DNA of 64,000 bases from Ornithoclostridium sp949298505 (GCA_949298505.1 CASFWW010000023.1:47982-111981); one strand, 5' to 3'. Shown: positions 6,415 through 15,210, counted from the stretch's first letter. Notes: a model not told the origin generated them from the sequence alone. Translations and numbers: made by a program.

Positions 6415-7851
6415 ATGAAACGTATAGCCGCGGCATTACCGCTTCTCTTCCTGGTTCTTTCTCCTCTCCTGACGTTCGTCTCCTGTGAAACCCGGGCAGA
6501 CGCTCCCGCCTCATGCGTTTACGAGATGACGGTCTCCGTCGACGAAGCGGAAAACGTAGTCTCGGTAGATCAGAAAGTCACCGTCGTGAATTCGTTCGGA
6601 AAGGATATAGACGAACTGATCTTTGCATTTTACCCGGACGCTTTCACCCTGAAAACTCCTCCGCCGGTGGACATGACGTCGCCTGAGACAGCCTACCCGT
6701 ACGGGCTAAACGCCGGAGGATACGTATTCCTCGAAGCGGGCGGAACAGAGGTGGAAAGCGTCTCTCTCTGCGAAACGCCGTGCAAGATAACCGTAAAACT
6801 TTCTTCTCCACTGTCTCCGGGAGATAAAACCGAGCTGCGTTTTTCTTTCAACCTCACACTTCCGCTGTGCAACGCGCGTTACGGCTACAACGATTTTTCA
6901 GTCAATCTCTCTTATTTCTACCCTCAGCTCTGCCGCTATGACGAAAACGCGGAAGCCTTTGTATTCAACAACTACGTCGCGACAGGCGACCCGTTTGTCT
7001 TCGACGTCGCAGACTACTACGTCACCCTTGACTGCCCCGAAGACTGGCAGATCGCGTGTTCCGCGCCTGCATCCGGAGAAAACGGCAGCAAACGCTGCGC
7101 ACAGGGGCTCAGAGACATGACCCTGATCCTTGCGCCGGAAGCCGAAGTCACTTCTTTCTCCTCGGGCGGCTACACCGCATACGCGATACACGACGGCTCG
7201 TACAGCTATGCCGCGGAATACGCCGCGAACGCTCTGAACGTGTTTTCTCAGGCATTCTGCGATCTGCCGGTCAGAGAATATTACCTCGTCTTTACCCCTT
7301 TCATAGCCGCGGGAGCGGAATTCTCCAACGTCGCCCTGCTCTCTTCCTCGCTGACGTTTGCCGAAACGGAAAAGACCGTAGCGCACGAAGTCTCGCACCA
7401 GTGGTGGTATTCGCTGGTGGGAAGCGACCAGGTAAACTTCCCGTGGCAGGACGAAGCGCTCGCGCAGTGGTCGACTTTGTACTACTTTAAAAAACGCGGG
7501 ATGAAAGATCACGCAGTTACCATTCTGAAAGGATACGCGGAATTTTACTATGACTACATGACGACCCAACACGCTCTCGGAGAAAGCGCTCTCTGCGACG
7601 TGCACAGAGCGATCACGGATTACAGGGATCAGACAGATTATTTCGCGACAGTGTACTGCAAGGCGCTCCTCGCGGCGGAAATAACCGCGCAAAGCGTGAC
7701 CGATGACGGTTTCTGCAACGCGCTTGCAATTTATGCAAAAGACAACCGCCTGTCTTTTGCGTGCCCTGACGACCTGTACTCCGCATTTGATTCTTACCTC
7801 AAAGGCGCGGGAAATCTTTTCAGAAATTCGCTTAACGTTTCGCCTTATTGA
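6415..7851 (+). CDS. M1-family (gluzincin) metallopeptidase, probable lipoprotein
   Basis: 478 residues. An N-terminal hydrophobic segment (LPLLFLVLSPLLTFVSC) ends in a cysteine near residue 24, suggesting a lipoprotein, although Phe at -3 is not ideal. The zinc site is visible as VAHEVSHQWWYSLVG, an HExxH motif, with the third ligand Glu in WQDEALAQW 18-19 residues later, as in M1 aminopeptidases. The GxMEN exopeptidase motif is replaced by EFSNVALLS, so substrate choice may differ from classical aminopeptidases. There is no clear ribosome-binding site before ATG 6415 and an AT-rich -10-like sequence lies just upstream, so the mRNA may be leaderless. Likely acts outside the membrane in peptide degradation. 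Confidence 0.8.
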   Translation: MKRIAAALPLLFLVLSPLLTFVSCETRADAPASCVYEMTVSVDEAENVVSVDQKVTVVNSFGKDIDELIFAFYPDAFTLKTPPPVDMTSPETAYPYGLNAGGYVFLEAGGTEVESVSLCETPCKITVKLSSPLSPGDKTELRFSFNLTLPLCNARYGYNDFSVNLSYFYPQLCRYDENAEAFVFNNYVATGDPFVFDVADYYVTLDCPEDWQIACSAPASGENGSKRCAQGLRDMTLILAPEAEVTSFSSGGYTAYAIHDGSYSYAAEYAANALNVFSQAFCDLPVREYYLVFTPFIAAGAEFSNVALLSSSLTFAETEKTVAHEVSHQWWYSLVGSDQVNFPWQDEALAQWSTLYYFKKRGMKDHAVTILKGYAEFYYDYMTTQHALGESALCDVHRAITDYRDQTDYFATVYCKALLAAEITAQSVTDDGFCNALAIYAKDNRLSFACPDDLYSAFDSYLKGAGNLFRNSLNVSPY

Positions 7852-8071
7852 CGAAACCTTTTTACAACCTCACAAATGCGGACAAAACAGCGGCTATCCC
7901 GATCACGGCTTTGCCGGACACTCGCCCTCGCGGACGGAAAATGCTTAACCGGCAATCGACCTACTTGCCGCATACGCGGCATTTCCAAGGTAAAAATTTA
8001 CAGCGTTAAACTGGATAAAACGCATAGAGCGTTACACAATATAATCAGCCTGAAAAAAGGAGGTTAAAGTG

Positions 8072-8188
8072 ATGAAGAAAGCTAATCAGACCAAGCAGAA
8101 AGCCGGTCGCGCTCATGAGACAAAGAACTGTGGTAAGATGTGCGGCGGCAAATGCTGCAATGAAAGCGGACACAATCAGAAAGACTGA
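8072..8188 (+). CDS. Cysteine-rich miniprotein (38 aa), unknown function
   Basis: A 38-codon frame preceded by an excellent ribosome-binding site (AAAAGGAGG, 8056-8064). The product is a Lys/Gln-rich N-terminal half followed by the cluster CGKMCGGKCCN (residues 20-30), four cysteines in a CxxxCxxxCC pattern, then a polar tail with His. The spacing suggests metal or Fe-S binding or a disulfide knot; no family was recognised. It has no signal peptide. A TATAAT (8039-8044) lies upstream and a hairpin at 8359-8384 downstream. GTG at 8069 is an alternative start. Support is the ribosome-binding site plus composition, not homology. Confidence 0.6.
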   Translation: MKKANQTKQKAGRAHETKNCGKMCGGKCCNESGHNQKD

Positions 8189-8358
8189 CGTGTTTTAAGG
8201 CTTGGGCGACTTTGCCGCGTATCGCGGACAGATCGCTCAAAACGGCGAAACAACGCGGATTACAGCGTTTTCAGATGAATTGAGTCTGTAAAAATTTTTA
8301 TGGACGAAACGGCTGTATAAAATTATCGTTATTCATCTTTTGCCGTAGAAAAGAAAGA

Positions 8359-8396
8359 GAGCTATCCGGATCCTCGGATAGCTCCCTTCCTTTGTT
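8359..8396. terminator. Terminator-like hairpin
   Basis: A 10-bp stem GAGCTATCCG / CGGATAGCTC (8359-8368, 8375-8384) followed by the pyrimidine run CCTTCCTTTGTT, with a TCTTTCTTTTCT run on the other strand. The T-tracts are interrupted, so efficiency is uncertain. It would end the miniprotein transcript. Confidence 0.55.
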
Positions 8397-8620
8397 ATAT
8401 GATAAGGGGGAAAATTATGAGCTCTTTTATTTACAGTTTGCATTCTATCACCGACTTGAAATTTTGTCAATAGTTTTTTGCAACTTTTTTAAAAAATTTT
8501 TTGTCAGTGCCTTTTGCCCTCTTTTTTGCATATTTTTATTAAAGGAAGATTAAAAATATGCACTTTTTATCACGATAAACCGTCAAAAAACGCCAAATCG
8601 TGTATTATTACAAATCGTTT

Positions 8621-9808
8621 TTAAAGCACGCCTCTCTTTTTCAGGAAATTTTCTATCCTGTCCATCGCCCTTTTCAAGTCCTCAAGAGAGTATGCGTAGC
8701 TTATCCTTATAAAGTCCTTGCCGGAATCTCCGAAAGCGCCTCCCGGAACAACTGCGACTTTCTGATCCTGAAGCAGTTCTTCCGCGAACTGTTCTCCGTC
8801 GAGACCCGTAACGGAAACGCAAGGGAACACGTAGAACGCGCCCTTGGGTTCAAAGCAGGTCAGTTTCATATCGTTGAGTCTTTTCACAAGAAATCTTCTT
8901 CTGACGTCGTACTGACTTCTCATCTCCTCGACAGCCGCGAAATTGTCTTCAAAAGCGGTGTTCAGCGCATTCAGCGCCGCGTACTGAGCGGCAGTCGGCG
9001 CACACATTATTATATATTGATGTATCTTCAGCATCTGTTTGCTGAGTTCTCTGGGCGCGCAGTAATATCCCAGTCTCCAGCCCGTCATCGCGAAAGCCTT
9101 GCTGAAACCGTTGATGAGTATAGTGCGCTCTCTCATTCCGTCAAGCGAAGCGACCGAAACGTGGCGTGCGTCGCCGTAAGTAAGCTCCGCGTAGATCTCG
9201 TCCGATATCGCTATTATGTCGTGCTTTTTGATTACTTCTGCAATCGCTTCAATCTGTGGCTTCGTCATTATCGCGCCGGTCGGGTTGTTGGGAAAAGGCA
9301 GTATCACCGCTTTCGTGCGCGGAGTGATCGCCGCCTCCAGCGCCTCTGCGGTGAGGATGAAATTGTCCTCCACTCTGCACGGCGCGCTTACCGGCACCGC
9401 GTCGCAAAGCGCAACGCCGGGAGCGTAAGAAACGTATGACGGCTCCGGGATTATCACCTCGTCTCCGGCGTTTGCAAGCGTCCTGACCGCAAGGTATATC
9501 GCCTCGCTCGCGCCCACGGTCATAATAACTTCGTCCTTGGGGTCGTACTTTACGCCGAAACGCAGGTCAACGTATTTCGCGACCGCTTCTCTCAGTTGCA
9601 GAAGACCGCTGTTGGACGTATATTGCGTAATGCCCTTCCTTATGCTCTGGACAGCCGCTTCTCTCGCTTCCCACGGCGTGACGAAATCGGGTTCGCCGAC
9701 GCCTAAAGATATGACGTCCTTATACATAGCCGCAACGTCGAAAAATTTTCTTATGCCCGAAGGCTTGATGTTTTTTACGACGTCGCTCACGTGTTTGTCG
9801 TAATTCAT
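8621..9808 (-). CDS. PLP-dependent aminotransferase (class I/II, PatA-like)
   Basis: Cytoplasmic fold-type I aminotransferase of 395 residues, the normal length. Seen are the N-terminal ISLGVGEPDFVTP, the cofactor-contact SYVSYAPG, PFPNNPTGAIM, DEIYAELTYG, and the Schiff-base lysine in NGFSKAFAMTGWRLGYY with the carboxylate-binding Arg near the end (FIRISYA). These fit aspartate/aromatic aminotransferases of the I-gamma group; the substrate cannot be fixed from sequence. The ATG overlaps the stop of the Lrp/AsnC gene by 4 nt, so the two are co-translated, as is common when such regulators control amino-acid metabolism. Confidence 0.9.
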   Translation of the reverse strand: MNYDKHVSDVVKNIKPSGIRKFFDVAAMYKDVISLGVGEPDFVTPWEAREAAVQSIRKGITQYTSNSGLLQLREAVAKYVDLRFGVKYDPKDEVIMTVGASEAIYLAVRTLANAGDEVIIPEPSYVSYAPGVALCDAVPVSAPCRVEDNFILTAEALEAAITPRTKAVILPFPNNPTGAIMTKPQIEAIAEVIKKHDIIAISDEIYAELTYGDARHVSVASLDGMRERTILINGFSKAFAMTGWRLGYYCAPRELSKQMLKIHQYIIMCAPTAAQYAALNALNTAFEDNFAAVEEMRSQYDVRRRFLVKRLNDMKLTCFEPKGAFYVFPCVSVTGLDGEQFAEELLQDQKVAVVPGGAFGDSGKDFIRISYAYSLEDLKRAMDRIENFLKKRGVL

Positions 9809-10293
9809 ACTATCTCTTCTCTCTTTATCCCGTCGCGTTTTTCAAGGACCACGCCTTCCGCCTTGTACTTCTTAAGAATAAAGTGGGTCGCAGTGGACGT
9901 GACGTCTTTGAGCACGGAAAGTCTTTCAGTTACAAAACGAGAGACTTCGCGCAGATTCTTGCCCTCTACGATGACCGTGAGGTCGTAACTTCCGCTCATA
10001 AGGTATACGTCTTTTACTTCATCGAACTTGTAGATGTCGCGCGCGATCGCGTCGAAGCCGTCGCGCATCTGCGGAGTGACTTTGACTTCGATAAGCGCGG
10101 TCACCGCGTCCGAATCCAGTTTTTCGGTATTGCACAGCACTGTGTATTTCGCGATCACGCCGTCCTCTTCCATTGCGGCTATCCTCGCCTTTACGTCATC
10201 TTCGCCAAGTCCGCTCATCGCGGCGATCTGCGCAGTCGTGAAACGGCTGTCCTCGCGCAGGATCGCGATTAACTGTTTGTCTTTCTTGTCCAT
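9805..10293 (-). CDS. Lrp/AsnC-family transcriptional regulator
   Basis: 162 residues from ATG 10293, which follows GAGG by 8 nt; GTG 10302 is an alternative. The N-terminal winged helix is seen as DKKDKQLIAILREDSRFTTA and IAAMSGLGEDDVKARIAAME. The C-terminal RAM domain follows (ALIEVKVTPQMRDGFDAIA and VYLMSGSYDLTVIVEGKNLR), which normally binds an amino-acid effector and assembles octamers. It overlaps the aminotransferase start by 4 nt and follows the ABC-F gene closely. Probable control of the neighbouring aminotransferase or itself. Confidence 0.92.
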   Translation of the reverse strand: MDKKDKQLIAILREDSRFTTAQIAAMSGLGEDDVKARIAAMEEDGVIAKYTVLCNTEKLDSDAVTALIEVKVTPQMRDGFDAIARDIYKFDEVKDVYLMSGSYDLTVIVEGKNLREVSRFVTERLSVLKDVTSTATHFILKKYKAEGVVLEKRDGIKREEIV

Positions 10294-10306
10294 GATCTTC
10301 ACCTCA

Positions 10307-11878
10307 TCAGATAGTTTCGAGATATTCTTCGTAGGTAGTCAGCTTGTCGAACGTCTTCGTACCGTTGATTTCTATTATCCTGTTTGCGACCGTCTGCATA
10401 AGCTCCTGGTCGTGAGTTGCGAAAAGACAGCAACCCTTAAAGTTTATCATACCCTTGTTGAGCGCGGTTATCGCCTCCAGATCGAGATGGTTGGTCGGCT
10501 CGTCGAGAATGAGCACGTTGCCCGCGATCAGCATTGCGCGCGCAAGCATGCAACGCACCTTTTCGCCGCCGCTCAGCACTTTCGCGCTCTTTTTCACCTC
10601 GTCGCCCGAGAAAAGCATCCTTCCCAGCCAGCTTCTCAGATAGCTCTCGGTATGGTCTTTAGAGAAGCGGTTTATCCACTCGACGAGGTTCATATTGCAA
10701 CCGTCGAAAAATTCGTCGAAATTCTGCGGCACGTAACTCAGCCTTACCGTCTTGCCCCACTCGAACTTGCCCGCGTCCGGCTCCTCGATGCCGTTGAGGA
10801 TGTCGAACAGCATGGATACCGATGTGGATTTGTCTGACAAAAACGCGATCTTCTCGCCCTTCTGCACGGTAAAAGTGACGTTCTCGAAAAATCCTTTCTT
10901 GGTCAGTCCCTCGACTTTGAGTATTTCCTTGCCAAGGTCCTGTTCCATCTCGAAATTGATATAAGGATATTTTCTCATAGACGGCTTTATGTCTTCGAGA
11001 GTGAGTTTTTCCAGTTCCTTCTTTCTGGACGTCGCCTGTCTCGATTTGGACGCGTTGGCGGAGAAACGCGCGATAAATTCCTGAAGTTCCTTCGCTCTTG
11101 CTTCCGCCTTCTTGTTCGCTTCCTTCGCCTGCCTTTGCAGGAGCTGGTTGGTCTCGTACCAGAAATCGTAGTTGCCCACGTACATGTTTATCTGACCGTA
11201 GTCCACGTCGCAGATATGCGTGCAGACCTTGTTCAGGAAGTGACGGTTGTGCGAGACGATGATCAGCGTGTTCTTGAAGTCCATCAAAAACTTTTCCAGC
11301 CACATAATGCTCTTCGCGTCCAGGTTGTTGGTCGGCTCGTCAAGTATGAGTATGTCGGGATTGCCGAAAAGCGCCTGCGCGAGAAGTATCTTGACCTTTT
11401 GCTTGCCGTCCAGTTCGCTCATCAGCTTTTCGTGATACTCTTCTCCGAATTTCAGCTCGTTGAGCAGAGACGCCGCTTCGCTTTCCGCTTCCCAGCCGCC
11501 CAGCTCCGCGAACTCGTTTTCAAGCTCCGAAGCCCTGATGCCGTCCTCTTCCGAAAAGTCCTCTTTCATGTAAAGCGCGTCCTTTTCGTCCATTATGTCG
11601 ACAAGGCGTTTATGCCCTAAAAGCACCGTACGCATGACGGTGCAGTCGTCAAAGTCGTTCTGGTTCTGGTGCAGAACGCTTATGCGCTGTCCTTTTCCTA
11701 TCGAAACCGTTCCTCTGGTCGGTTCGAGTTCCCCGGAAAGGATTTTAAGAAAGGTGGATTTTCCGGCACCGTTCGCGCCGATAACGCCGTAGCAGTTGCC
11801 GTCTGTAAACTTCAGGTTCACATCCTCGAAAAGTTTTCTTCCACCGAACTGCAAATACAAATCTGTTACCTGTATCAT
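10307..11878 (-). CDS. ABC-F family ATPase (YkpA/YbiT-like)
   Basis: A soluble duplicated ATP-binding protein of 523 residues, without membrane segments, of the ribosome-associated ABC-F type. Domain 1 has GANGAGKSTFLKILSG (about 35-50), the signature and LILDEPTNNLDAKS. The interdomain linker is rich in Lys/Arg. Domain 2 has SGGEKVRCMLARAML and LILDEPTNHLDLE, but its Walker A position reads AFLSDKSTSVSMLFDIL, lacking the GxGKS/T loop. I recall the same loss in some YbiT-like ABC-F proteins. Likely acts on ribosomes during translation stress; resistance is not implied. Its stop lies 13 nt before the Lrp start. Confidence 0.9.
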   Translation of the reverse strand: MIQVTDLYLQFGGRKLFEDVNLKFTDGNCYGVIGANGAGKSTFLKILSGELEPTRGTVSIGKGQRISVLHQNQNDFDDCTVMRTVLLGHKRLVDIMDEKDALYMKEDFSEEDGIRASELENEFAELGGWEAESEAASLLNELKFGEEYHEKLMSELDGKQKVKILLAQALFGNPDILILDEPTNNLDAKSIMWLEKFLMDFKNTLIIVSHNRHFLNKVCTHICDVDYGQINMYVGNYDFWYETNQLLQRQAKEANKKAEARAKELQEFIARFSANASKSRQATSRKKELEKLTLEDIKPSMRKYPYINFEMEQDLGKEILKVEGLTKKGFFENVTFTVQKGEKIAFLSDKSTSVSMLFDILNGIEEPDAGKFEWGKTVRLSYVPQNFDEFFDGCNMNLVEWINRFSKDHTESYLRSWLGRMLFSGDEVKKSAKVLSGGEKVRCMLARAMLIAGNVLILDEPTNHLDLEAITALNKGMINFKGCCLFATHDQELMQTVANRIIEINGTKTFDKLTTYEEYLETI

Positions 11879-11887
11879 TTCTTCTCC

Positions 11888-12394
11888 TTAAGAAAGGTTG
11901 TTATCGTTTTCTATCATACTGCCCAGCCTGATCACCGCTCTTTTGTAGGTGAGAAAGCTGACAGCCATACTGCGCTCCGTCATGAACGCGAGTTTTATCT
12001 CCTTGGTTTCGCCTGCGCCGATCTCCGTCTTTCCGGTCGTGATCGTGCTGTCGCCGGAAATTCCCGTGTCCGTCGGACTTATGCCGTCCAGCTCAAAATC
12101 GTAAGGATCGAGAGTGAAATCCTTTTCAGCCGCGACTTCTACCGTGATCACCGCGTACACGTTCCTGGTATCCGCGATCCCTTGCACCGACACGTCAGTG
12201 ACGGTAACGGTCGCTTTCCCGGCGTCGTACGGCTGACCTATGTCCAGATTGACGGTCTCCTCACAGCTTCTGACCGCAAGCGCCGTGATTATCACCGCAG
12301 CGATGACCAGCACCGTGAGTATCACAAGTCCCGCAAAGCGCAGTCTTTTCTTTTTCTTTTCCGCCTGCAAAGCGGCTTGTTTATCTGAGTTCAT
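11888..12394 (-). CDS. Membrane-anchored protein with DUF4352-like extracellular domain
   Basis: 168 residues. A Lys-rich cytoplasmic segment (AEKKKKRLR) precedes one transmembrane helix (FAGLVILTVLVIAAVIITAL, about 20-40). The outside domain is beta-rich, with YAVITVEVAAEKDFTLDPYD and the late LAFMTERS strand, resembling DUF4352/telomeric-repeat-like Ig domains of Bacillota. Function unknown. Its start overlaps the end of the deaminase gene by 14 nt, so it is part of the same operon. Confidence 0.7.
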   Translation of the reverse strand: MNSDKQAALQAEKKKKRLRFAGLVILTVLVIAAVIITALAVRSCEETVNLDIGQPYDAGKATVTVTDVSVQGIADTRNVYAVITVEVAAEKDFTLDPYDFELDGISPTDTGISGDSTITTGKTEIGAGETKEIKLAFMTERSMAVSFLTYKRAVIRLGSMIENDNNLS

Positions 12395-13658
12395 TTTTTA
12401 TCCTGTCCGCCGCGGCGTTGCACTTTTCAACGAGCGCGTCGTAGTCTTCGCCGTACGTAAGCTGCCCGTTTTCGTAAACGATTTTTCCGCCCGCGACGGT
12501 CATCTTCACGTTTTGTCTGCCGCCTGCGTAGACGAGATTCGCGGCGATATCGGTATGAGGCTGCATGTTGGGCGCGCTCAGATCTGTCACCGTCATATCC
12601 GCAAGTGCTCCGATATAAAGCCCGTCTGCGTTTTCAAGCCCGAAAGCCCTGCCGCTCACCGCCGCGCGGTAAACGTCTTTCGCGCTGACCGCTGCCGCGT
12701 CGTTCAGCAGGTATTTCTGCAACACTGTCGCAAGATAGGTCTCTCTGAACATATCGAGAGCGTTGTTGCTCGCCGCGCCGTCTGTACCCACGCCGACGGT
12801 CACGCCCGCGTCGATAAGTTTTTTGAGCGGAGCTATGCCGCTCGCAAGCTTGAGGTTACTGCACGGACAAGTGACTGCCGAGACCCCGAGCTTCTTCATT
12901 ATCTCAATGTCTTCGTCATCGACGTGCACGCAGTGGTATCCGGTGCCTCCGAGATCGAATATACCCTTTTCCGCAAGCAGTTTTACGGGAGATATGCCGT
13001 ATTTTTCTTTGCACGAAGCGACTTCAGCCGCCGTCTCAGAAAGATGAGTATGCACGGGAAGCGAAAACTTCTTCGAAAGGTCGGACACCGCCCTCAACGT
13101 TTCGTCCCCGCAGGTATACTGCGCGTGCATCGCGAGCGAATACTTTATCCTCGGCAGCCTGTCGAGCTTGCCTTTCAGTTCCTCAGCCCTCTTCACGATA
13201 TCGTCGTAGCCGCCGTCGAAATCAAAAATGCCGCTGCCGATATACGCGCCGAAACCGGTATCCGCGAACGCCTGTGCGACTGCCTCGGTATGTCCGTACA
13301 TTTCCGAGCAATACGTAATGCCGCCTGCGTAATATTCCGCTACCGCGAGCCTGGTGAAATAATAACAGTCCTCGTCGGTGAGTTTTCCTTCGGCAGGGAA
13401 CACCTGCTTGTACAGCCAGTCGTTGAGCGGCATGTCCTCCGCGCGCGAGCGCAGGAAGGTCATCGGGGAATGAGTATGCGCGTCCTTGAAAGACGGCGCG
13501 AGAAGATCGCCTTTCAGATCGATCTCCCTGTCCCAGTCCTGCCAGTCAAGCGTGGATACCGGAGACAGATAAACAATCCTGTCCCCGTCAGTGCGAAGTT
13601 CGCCGTCTATAACGCCGTCCGGCGTAAGTATCTTGCCGTTAAAAAACCTCAGTTTCAT
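12381..13658 (-). CDS. mtaD: Amidohydrolase, MtaD/SAH-deaminase-like
   Basis: A 425-residue metal-dependent hydrolase. The metal ligands are seen in KDAHTHSPMTF (His61, His63), the mid-protein SLAMHAQYTC, HTHLSETAAEV and GVGTDGAASNN. This order and the substrate-loop SRAEDMPLNDWL are typical of the 5-methylthioadenosine / S-adenosylhomocysteine / adenosine deaminase group, which converts the 6-amino group to the inosine form. It is followed by a membrane protein and preceded by purine nucleoside phosphorylase, a sensible pair for nucleoside breakdown. A CCGCC-TTCG-GGCGG hairpin (13684-13671) sits just before its start and may reduce translation. Exact substrate not resolvable. Confidence 0.8.
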   Translation of the reverse strand: MKLRFFNGKILTPDGVIDGELRTDGDRIVYLSPVSTLDWQDWDREIDLKGDLLAPSFKDAHTHSPMTFLRSRAEDMPLNDWLYKQVFPAEGKLTDEDCYYFTRLAVAEYYAGGITYCSEMYGHTEAVAQAFADTGFGAYIGSGIFDFDGGYDDIVKRAEELKGKLDRLPRIKYSLAMHAQYTCGDETLRAVSDLSKKFSLPVHTHLSETAAEVASCKEKYGISPVKLLAEKGIFDLGGTGYHCVHVDDEDIEIMKKLGVSAVTCPCSNLKLASGIAPLKKLIDAGVTVGVGTDGAASNNALDMFRETYLATVLQKYLLNDAAAVSAKDVYRAAVSGRAFGLENADGLYIGALADMTVTDLSAPNMQPHTDIAANLVYAGGRQNVKMTVAGGKIVYENGQLTYGEDYDALVEKCNAAADRIKNELR

Positions 13659-13741
13659 ACCTTACCGTTGCCGCCCGAAGGCGGATTTTGCGGAGCGGGA
13701 AATCTCATGAACGTGATTTTCCCTGCCCGTGTGCGTAAAAC

Positions 13742-14560
13742 TTATTTATTGGACGCCAGCTGGACCACTTCTTTTATTATCGCGCCGAGTTTGCCGACAA
13801 CCTTTACACTCTCTGCCTGCACGTCCAGATGGCTGAGCTTTTCACCGCTCAGTCCCGCCGCCTTGTTGCTTATGAACGAAAGCCCGAGCACTTTTATGCC
13901 CATATGCACCGCCGCTATCGTCTCGATAGCGGTGCTCATGCCCACAGCGTCCGCGCCCATAGCGCGCGCCATGCGTATTTCGGCGGGAGTCTCGAAGTTG
14001 GGACCGGTGAACTGGATGTAGACGCCCTCTTTCAGATCTACGCCGGCTTTCTTTGCCGCCTGCCGCGCGATCTCCCTCAGAGACGGGTCGTAAGCTTCAG
14101 TCATATCGGGAAACCTGTCGCCGTAAGAAGGATCGTTCCTGCCGATAAGCGGAGACGGAACAAGCGAAATATGATCTGTTATCATCATGATGTCGCCTGT
14201 GTTCAGATCCTCTCTTATGCCGCCGGACGCATTGGTAAGGATAAGCGCTTTTACGCCCATCCTGATCATCAGACGTATCGGAAGCACCGCCTCCTGAGGC
14301 GTGTATCCTTCGTAATAATGCACTCTGCCCTGCATCACGACCACCGGAACGCGGTTGATATAGCCGAAAACGAATCTTCCGCTGTGTCCCTCGACCGTGG
14401 AAGTTGGCATCCCCTGTATGCTGTCGAAAGGAACGCTGTAAACGCTTTCGATATTCTCGGCGATCGCTCCCAGTCTGCTGCCGAGCACAAGCCCTATCTG
14501 CGGCTTGAAATCCACTCTGTTGCGCAGGCTGGAATACGCTTTCTCTACTCTCTTCCACAT
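13742..14560 (-). CDS. punA: Purine nucleoside phosphorylase (trimeric PNP-I)
   Basis: Phosphorolysis of inosine/guanosine to base and ribose-1-phosphate. The 272 residues match trimeric PNP. Conserved elements: GLVLGSRLG (phosphate loop, 23-31), STVEGHSGRFVFG, MQGRVHYYEGY, TNASGGI, and the base pocket FTGPNFETPAEIR, then VGMSTAIET. It sits 8 nt after pyrE and upstream of an MtaD-like deaminase, so purine salvage is joined to the pyrimidine operon. The substrate-binding Glu of FETPAEIR favours 6-oxopurines. Confidence 0.93.
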   Translation of the reverse strand: MWKRVEKAYSSLRNRVDFKPQIGLVLGSRLGAIAENIESVYSVPFDSIQGMPTSTVEGHSGRFVFGYINRVPVVVMQGRVHYYEGYTPQEAVLPIRLMIRMGVKALILTNASGGIREDLNTGDIMMITDHISLVPSPLIGRNDPSYGDRFPDMTEAYDPSLREIARQAAKKAGVDLKEGVYIQFTGPNFETPAEIRMARAMGADAVGMSTAIETIAAVHMGIKVLGLSFISNKAAGLSGEKLSHLDVQAESVKVVGKLGAIIKEVVQLASNK

Positions 14561-14567
14561 AGGCGAC

Positions 14568-15158
14568 TCACTTGGTGAAGACTCTGGAACCGGGTTTGAC
14601 CAGTTCTATCTTGCCTTCTTTGCAAAGGGGACATTCGTCCGGCTCATACGACGTGATGTCCATGCTGATCAGGTTGACGAATTTTACGCCGAAATCCACC
14701 ATGCCGTTGCTTCTGTCAACGAGAGAGGCGACCGCCGTGACCTCGCCGCCCGCTTCTTTGACGAGCGCGATGACTTCCTTGACCGAGCCTCCCGTGGTAA
14801 CGACGTCTTCGCAGACGACGAACTTCGTGCCCTTCTCGATCGTGAAGCCGCGGCGCAGAGTCATGACTCCGTTTTCTCTTTCGGCGAATATGTTGGATTT
14901 GCCGAGCTGTCTCGCGACCTCGTATCCCATCAGTATGCCTCCTATCGCCGGAGAGATCACCACGTCGACTTCAACGCCGGCGTCGGTCAGTTTTTCGGCG
15001 AGCGCCTTGCAGAGGGTCTCGCTTGCCTTGGGGTCAACGAAAACCTTCGCGCTCTGCATATAGGTGTCAGAGTGCCTTCCGGACGTAAGCTTAAAATGTC
15101 CTTTGAGTATAGCGCCTGTGCTGCGGTATACTTCGAGTGCTTGTTCTGTCGTCATCAT
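14568..15158 (-). CDS. pyrE: Orotate phosphoribosyltransferase
   Basis: Transfers PRPP ribose-phosphate to orotate to give OMP, the fifth step of UMP synthesis. 196 residues. The PRPP-binding motif VVCEDVVTTGGSVKE lies at 114-128, with KLTSGRHSDTYMQ near residues 23-35. The C-terminal tail DECPLCKEGKIELVKPG has a CxxC pair of unknown role. ATG 15158 follows CGGAGGAAACAG. Last of the pyr genes in the run and directly followed by punA. Confidence 0.95.
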   Translation of the reverse strand: MMTTEQALEVYRSTGAILKGHFKLTSGRHSDTYMQSAKVFVDPKASETLCKALAEKLTDAGVEVDVVISPAIGGILMGYEVARQLGKSNIFAERENGVMTLRRGFTIEKGTKFVVCEDVVTTGGSVKEVIALVKEAGGEVTAVASLVDRSNGMVDFGVKFVNLISMDITSYEPDECPLCKEGKIELVKPGSRVFTK

Positions 15159-15210
15159 ATCTGTTTCCTCCGATTTTATTTAAATTTTTCCTGCCTGTGT
15201 CTGTAAAACG

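Larger units (their letters stand above)
7852..8620 (+). other. Mostly non-coding stretch holding a Cys-rich miniprotein and hairpins
   Basis: About 770 nt without a large gene. It holds a small Cys-rich gene (8072-8188), a terminator-like hairpin (8359-8384), a doubtful 18-codon frame at 8417-8473 behind AAGGGGG, and an 11-bp inverted repeat TGCATATTTTT / AAAAATATGCA (8528-8563). The first 200 nt show a possible -10 (TATAAT, 8039-8044) for the miniprotein but no convincing -35. Confidence 0.5.

Noticed and set aside
8417..8473. 18-codon frame with AAGGGGG
   Set aside because: A ribosome-binding-like sequence exists, but the peptide has no feature and it is followed by homopolymer tracts; too short to support.
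12240..14021. 593-codon forward reading frame
   Set aside because: Antisense shadow of the MtaD-like and punA genes.
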